Part shown: piece after piece, positions 14,515 through 16,057 of the stretch | How positions within the stretch are numbered: the first letter of the stretch is position 1 | Layout of the letters: each line of letters opens with the position of its first letter | Assembly (NCBI GenBank): GCA_964396415.1 | Contig: CAYNFM010000079.1 | Location: 1 to 16,057, forward strand | DNA: 16,057 bases | DNA from: UBA1306 sp964396415 | Lineage (GTDB): Bacteria > Spirochaetota > Spirochaetia > Treponematales > Rectinemataceae | Direction of reading: 5' to 3' | The notes under the pieces: model-generated | The model's database searches: none | What the model saw: only the letters and a program-made list of their open reading frames with translations | What the model was told of the DNA's origin: nothing | Program-made: the position numbers and the translations under genes

Positions 14515-15603
14515 TCAGTCGTAGAGCAAGGGCCCGAACTCGGGTTGATCCATATTATCGGCGGTGTAGAACTTGGCGCCCGTGTCTACGTCGGCGACCT
14601 TCTGTCCTTTCACGGCCTTATAGGCGAGCTCGACGGCGAGGAAGCCGATCCGGACCGGGTCCTGCGTGATGGAGCCGAGGAAGTACTTGTTCTTCACGGC
14701 GGCCTTCTGGGCCTTGCCGGCGTCGAAGCCGACGACTACCATGCCGGGATACTGGGTGGGGAGCGCGCTGCCGTCGTCGCTTGCGGAAAGGACCGCCCTT
14801 ACCACTCCTTCGTTCGAGCAGAAGATGCCGAGGATATTGTCGGACTTGACGCGGTTCAGGATGGCCTGGGCGGAATCCGTCGCGTCGGTGTCCTTCGGAG
14901 TGGCCGGAACGACCACGTCGATGATTACGGCCTTTCCCATGGTCGGGCTGTCGGAGGCGATGTAGGCCGGGTTGCCCGTCACCTTGATGTCGGACTTGCC
15001 GTGCTTGGTCTGGGTGGAGATGAGCTTGATCATCTCGTCCCGGAATCCCTTGCCGCGCGACGTCACCGATTGGCTGGTGGCGTCCTGGTTGAAGTCGATG
15101 ATGGTGACCGGCTTCATGGCGGTCGCCGCCGCGACCTTGTCCTTGATCACCGCGAACATCTTGTCCGCGGCGAGCGCGGCCGCGTTGTAGCTATTGGTGG
15201 CCGCGGTGGCGTAGATCGCCCCCTTGGGAGCGTTCGGAACGCCGGAGTCGAAGCCGATGATGGGTATATGCTTCTGCATCGCCTCGTTCAGCTGATCCAT
15301 GACGGAGTTCGTATCGAGCGCCGCGAGGCAGATGGCGGCCGGATTCTTCGCCATCGCGTTGACCAGCATCTGCACCTGGGGCTGGATGTCGGCTTCGGTG
15401 GGCGGTCCCTCGAAGGTGATCTGTACGTTGTACTGCTTCGCCGCGGCCTCGGCGCCCTGCTTGACCGCCTGCCAGAACTGGTGCTGGAAGCCCTTCGAGA
15501 TGACGGGGATGTACAGCTGATCGTCGGCGAAGGTCGGCAGCGCCAGACCGATGAGAAGCACCGCCGCCACGAGCAGCAAGCCTTTTCGTCCTAAGATCCT
15601 CAT
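14515..15603 (-). CDS. Sugar ABC transporter substrate-binding protein, RbsB-like
   Basis: The 362-residue periplasmic binding protein is of the Peripla_BP_4/ribose-binding type. The signal peptide is MRILGRKGLLLVAAVLLIGLALPTFA, with cleavage likely before DDQ, and no lipobox cysteine. The mature part starts LYIPVISKGFQHQFWQAVKQGAEAAAKQYNV, then AICLAALDTNSVMDQLNEAMQKHIPIIGFDSGV, and later GIFCSNEGVVRAVLSA and GMVVVGFDAG. This is the usual order of sugar-contact segments in the family. I chose ATG at 15603 because AGGAGGAG lies just upstream and the signal peptide starts there. An upstream in-frame start would add 20 residues. It lies 69 bp after the permease gene. The ligand is presumably the sugar handled by the kinase and mutarotase-like protein downstream. 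Confidence 0.93.
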   Translation of the reverse strand: MRILGRKGLLLVAAVLLIGLALPTFADDQLYIPVISKGFQHQFWQAVKQGAEAAAKQYNVQITFEGPPTEADIQPQVQMLVNAMAKNPAAICLAALDTNSVMDQLNEAMQKHIPIIGFDSGVPNAPKGAIYATAATNSYNAAALAADKMFAVIKDKVAAATAMKPVTIIDFNQDATSQSVTSRGKGFRDEMIKLISTQTKHGKSDIKVTGNPAYIASDSPTMGKAVIIDVVVPATPKDTDATDSAQAILNRVKSDNILGIFCSNEGVVRAVLSASDDGSALPTQYPGMVVVGFDAGKAQKAAVKNKYFLGSITQDPVRIGFLAVELAYKAVKGQKVADVDTGAKFYTADNMDQPEFGPLLYD

Positions 15604-15628
15604 AGACTCCTCCTGAGAATTTCCTACC

Positions 15629-15644
15629 CCGAACGTGCGTTCGG
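15629..15644. promoter_or_regulatory. Perfect palindrome CCGAACG-TG-CGTTCGG, candidate operator
   Basis: Seven-base arms (15629-15635 and 15638-15644) flank a 2-base centre in the 69-bp space between the permease and binding-protein genes, 25 bp before the binding-protein ATG. The inner 14 bp fit the Gram-positive LexA (Cheo) consensus CGAACRNRYGTTYG. No convincing -10/-35 pair lies beside it. A LacI-type sugar repressor site is an equally good reading in this setting. Confidence 0.45.
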
Positions 15645-15672
15645 AGCTGTTCAACACGATCATGGTCCGGGC

Positions 15673-16057
15673 CTAGGGCCGCTCCGGCTCCTTCTGCCCC
15701 GAGGGCTCCTTGCGCCCGAGCGCCTCCGCGAACTTATGCTCGGCCGCTCTCTCCTCGGCTCGGATTCGAGATTGCTCCGCCTTCTCTTCCTTCTTCATCT
15801 TCGCGAAGGTGCTCCTCATCTCCATTCGGGCCGCCGCGATCCGCTTCCGGGCTTCCGCGGCCCCCTGCGCGTCCCGCGCGGCCGCGCGCGAGGATAGCTC
15901 CTGCCTCAGGGCGGCTATATTCTTCGCCATTGACGCCCGGTACGCGTCCGCCGGAGTCTCGATCCGCACTTCCGCCGCCTTCCGATTGCGGTACATGTCC
16001 AGGAGCACCGCCCCGATGACGATGACCCCGGTGAAGAAGGTCTGGTAGTGGGCCTCG
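15673..16057 (-). CDS. C-terminus of RbsC-type sugar ABC permease with long charged tail (partial)
   Basis: The frame is open from the window edge to TAG at 15673. The first visible residues, EAHYQTFFTGVIVIGAVLLDMYRNR, match the last membrane helix and end of RbsC-type permeases, which normally finish within a few residues of this point. Here about 90 more residues follow. They are rich in Ala, Arg, Glu and Lys (for example NIAALRQEL, AEARKRIAAARMEMR and MKKEEKAEQSRIRAEERAAEH), look continuously helical and may form a coiled coil in the cytoplasm. They end in a Pro/Glu/Lys-rich stretch. Position before the RbsB-like gene supports the permease call. The rest of the gene, and the cognate ATPase, lie outside the window. 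Confidence 0.75.
   Translation of the reverse strand, partial: EAHYQTFFTGVIVIGAVLLDMYRNRKAAEVRIETPADAYRASMAKNIAALRQELSSRAAARDAQGAAEARKRIAAARMEMRSTFAKMKKEEKAEQSRIRAEERAAEHKFAEALGRKEPSGQKEPERP

Overview
This is a GC-rich bacterial scaffold segment with two runs of exactly 100 N (5239-5338 and 13712-13811), which look like assembly placeholders of unknown true size. The gene content suggests a spirochaete-like bacterium. The pointers are an HU-like/DUF4469 DNA-binding protein, solute-binding-protein-dependent sugar and PotABCD-type transporters, and high GC. This is inference, because no rRNA, tRNA or taxonomic marker gene is present. No phage, transposase, CRISPR array or tRNA was seen.

Layout. 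(1) 150-2021 (+) encodes a MutL/Hsp90/MORC-like GHKL ATPase with a bacterial Ig-like segment and an unassigned C-terminal domain, possibly preceded by the tail of another gene. (2) 8835-2274 (-) is one compact operon: two PotB/PotC-type permeases, a PotA-type ATPase, a periplasmic binding protein (3' end lost in gap 1), a divergent adenine-deaminase-family protein (5' end lost in gap 1), and an MTA/SAH-deaminase-like amidohydrolase. Binding protein plus two purine-type deaminases suggests uptake and deamination of a purine or similar amino-heterocycle rather than a polyamine. (3) A 272-bp divergent control region (8836-9107) holds facing TTGACAAT elements and two inverted repeats. (4) 9108-11604 (+) carries a PaaX-like regulator, a 34-codon small ORF with a strong ribosome binding site, and a phytoene-desaturase/RetSat-like FAD oxidoreductase. 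(5) 11661-11814 is a seven-unit array with an exact 22-bp period. Each unit carries the palindromic core CCAASTTGG or a variant of it, and the array ends 7 bp before an HU-like/DUF4469 gene (11822-12589, +). (6) 16057-12569 (-) is a sugar-uptake operon: the C-terminus of an RbsC-type permease with an unusually long charged tail, an RbsB-type binding protein, a strong hairpin, a PfkB-family sugar kinase (3' end lost in gap 2), and a galactose-mutarotase-like protein that converges on and overlaps the HU-like gene.

The most unusual element is the 22-bp phased palindrome array directly in front of the HU-like gene. Its geometry (seven dyads on the same helical face) fits a multi-site operator or a nucleoprotein-assembly site, and the adjacent DNA-binding protein is the obvious candidate ligand. 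Other points of interest are the non-canonical active-site positions of the adenine-deaminase homologue, the GHKL plus Ig-like architecture, the divergent regulatory region, and a palindrome in the sugar operon that matches the Gram-positive LexA box.
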